From Bryobacterales bacterium (GTDB lineage: Bacteria; Acidobacteriota; Terriglobia; Bryobacterales; Bryobacteraceae), in contig JADJOP010000037.1 in the NCBI GenBank assembly GCA_016713735.1, forward strand, positions 372,001-436,000: a DNA stretch of 64,000 bases. The letters run 5' to 3'. A program made the position numbers and the translations under genes. The notes beneath the pieces are model-generated. The model worked only from the letters and a program-made list of their open reading frames with translations, did not search any database and was not told the origin of the DNA. The first letter of the stretch is position 1; each line of letters starts with the position of its first letter. Below, piece after piece: positions 63,121 to 64,000 of this stretch.

Positions 63121-64000
63121 AGCGAGGCGAATGGGTTCGTGGATACTGTTTGCCGTCCCAGGTTTCGGCGAACGGAACCAACAGGCAGTGTCCTCATGCA
63201 TCCTCTGCTCGACGTCGCCTTCCCTGAACGCTGCCCCGGGGGTTTCCTCCTTGCGCGCGCCCGAACCAGGCGCCCGCTCAAGTTGAACTCTGCTTGCCGC
63301 CAGTTGCCGGCGCGGAACCCAGGAGTACGCCGAAGAAAGTGAGCCAGCGCCGAGCGATGATTACTGCGCACGACCCTTTTCAGGTGCACTCGGGGACACT
63401 CTGGCCGCCCTCGAGAAACCCAATTCTTGGCCAGTAGCAGAACTGGGCCCTGGTATACCTGCGGGTTCAGAGCGTGAGCGCGTCCGGCTTCCTTGGCGGC
63501 TGCCACGAGATCCGGTGCGCCTCGCCGTGCGCGCGCAGGTGGCCAGACGCTGAAGCGCCCGATGCGGCTGGATGGATTCACCGCCAGAAGCGCCTCAATC
63601 TCCCCTCAGCCCTTGCGCTCTCCCAAACGGGGCAAGCAACCCTGCCAAGAGCGATTCGGGCATCCTTCAGATGTGCCGCGGGTCCAGCGCCACCGCATCC
63701 GGAACAAAGCGCGGCCGATCGCGGATCGCGATCCTTTTTAGGCCGGTCCATCGCTGCCCTCCGCGTCCCAAAATGCAACTTGTCGTTTCCCGTTGGCTCA
63801 TTCCGGCCTCAAGGCGAGCAGGGGGCTGGACGGGGTGAGCCGCCGGTGACGCCCGCTTTGGAAAGCGGCCCACCTCTCCACCCGCCCAGCCACACCTTGT
63901 CTCACCGCTCGGCCCGGTCTACATGCTCGACTCACTGAGACCGATGTGGACCAACCCCGAACTCGTGATGCGGTAGGAAGCGCGGGATACGGTTCACCAC
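63121..64000. other. Right end of window, no defendable gene
   Basis: No clear protein gene. On the minus strand, 63290-63520 contains a stretch resembling TPR text (GRAHALNPQVYQGPVLLLAKNWVSRGRPE and HLKRVVRSNHRSALAHFL) without a start or continuation. It may be another decayed fragment. I see no RNA gene, terminator or repeat in this part. Confidence 0.3.

Noticed and set aside
1..64000. Transposase, integrase, phage or toxin-antitoxin genes
   Set aside because: I looked for DDE, recombinase and short paired frames and found none I could support.

Overview
The window is GC-rich DNA from a bacterium that looks like a member of the Acidobacteriota (Solibacter/Bryobacter type). The evidence is the set of families present: TIGR03437 C-terminal domains, a TIGR02999-type ECF sigma factor, a Pkn-type Ser/Thr kinase fused to TolB-like and TPR domains, a DUF1080 protein, a DUF1800/DUF1501 pair and a PEP-CTERM protein. 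This taxonomic call is inferred from family content; no rRNA or marker gene is present.

Layout. 1-1103 (minus): a truncated Tat-exported PHP/DUF3604-like protein, translationally coupled to a secreted DUF1080 protein. 1384-1430: the 5' part of a tRNA-Ser(GCU) with no 3' half. 1681-2252 (minus): an ECF sigma factor with a one-base deletion near its N-terminus. 2435-5944 (plus): three secreted TIGR03437 paralogues plus the remnant of a fourth, then a membrane Ser/Thr kinase (6015-8549). 8665-8721: a perfect 21-bp inverted repeat.

9272-25679 (minus) is one tightly overlapped operon of 13 genes. Its order is an Rrf2/NsrR-like Fe-S regulator, a diheme membrane cytochrome c, narGHJI, a NarK-type transporter and then actABCDEF (alternative complex III). 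Nearly every junction is an ATGA or 8-nt overlap, so nitrate respiration and ACIII appear to be made as one unit. The regulator gene has a good sigma70-like promoter with an 18-bp palindrome over the transcription start. Divergent from it is a RIC/YtfE-type di-iron repair protein, followed by a small hemerythrin-like protein. This suggests control by NO or nitrosative stress.

27633-51539 (plus) is the most striking part. It holds five tandem copies of a three-gene module: sensor histidine kinase, OmpR-type response regulator, and secreted TPR plus PD40/TolB beta-propeller protein. All ten predicted promoters (one before each kinase, one before each propeller gene) carry an 11-bp-phased tandem box, roughly TGAC-N7-TGAC. 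In most of them a TANNNT -10 element follows 35-37 bp after the second repeat. The kinase transcripts look leaderless, whereas the propeller genes have strong Shine-Dalgarno sites. The kinases' extracytoplasmic sensor regions contain TPR-like helices resembling those of the propeller proteins. I read this as an expanded, self-regulating envelope-sensing system with possible cross-talk.

52072-55204: a DUF1800/DUF1501 pair. 55429-56568 (minus): an FAD-dependent oxidoreductase. 56639-59744: three surface or secreted protein genes (a propeller-like pseudogene, a PEP-CTERM protein, a collagen-like protein). All are disrupted, and all share a repeat element upstream. 60128-63120: heavily frame-broken remains of another ECF sigma factor and a Ser/Thr kinase with TPRs. 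Frameshifts become denser toward the right end, often in homopolymers. This may be real decay or falling consensus quality near a contig end, and sequence alone cannot separate the two.
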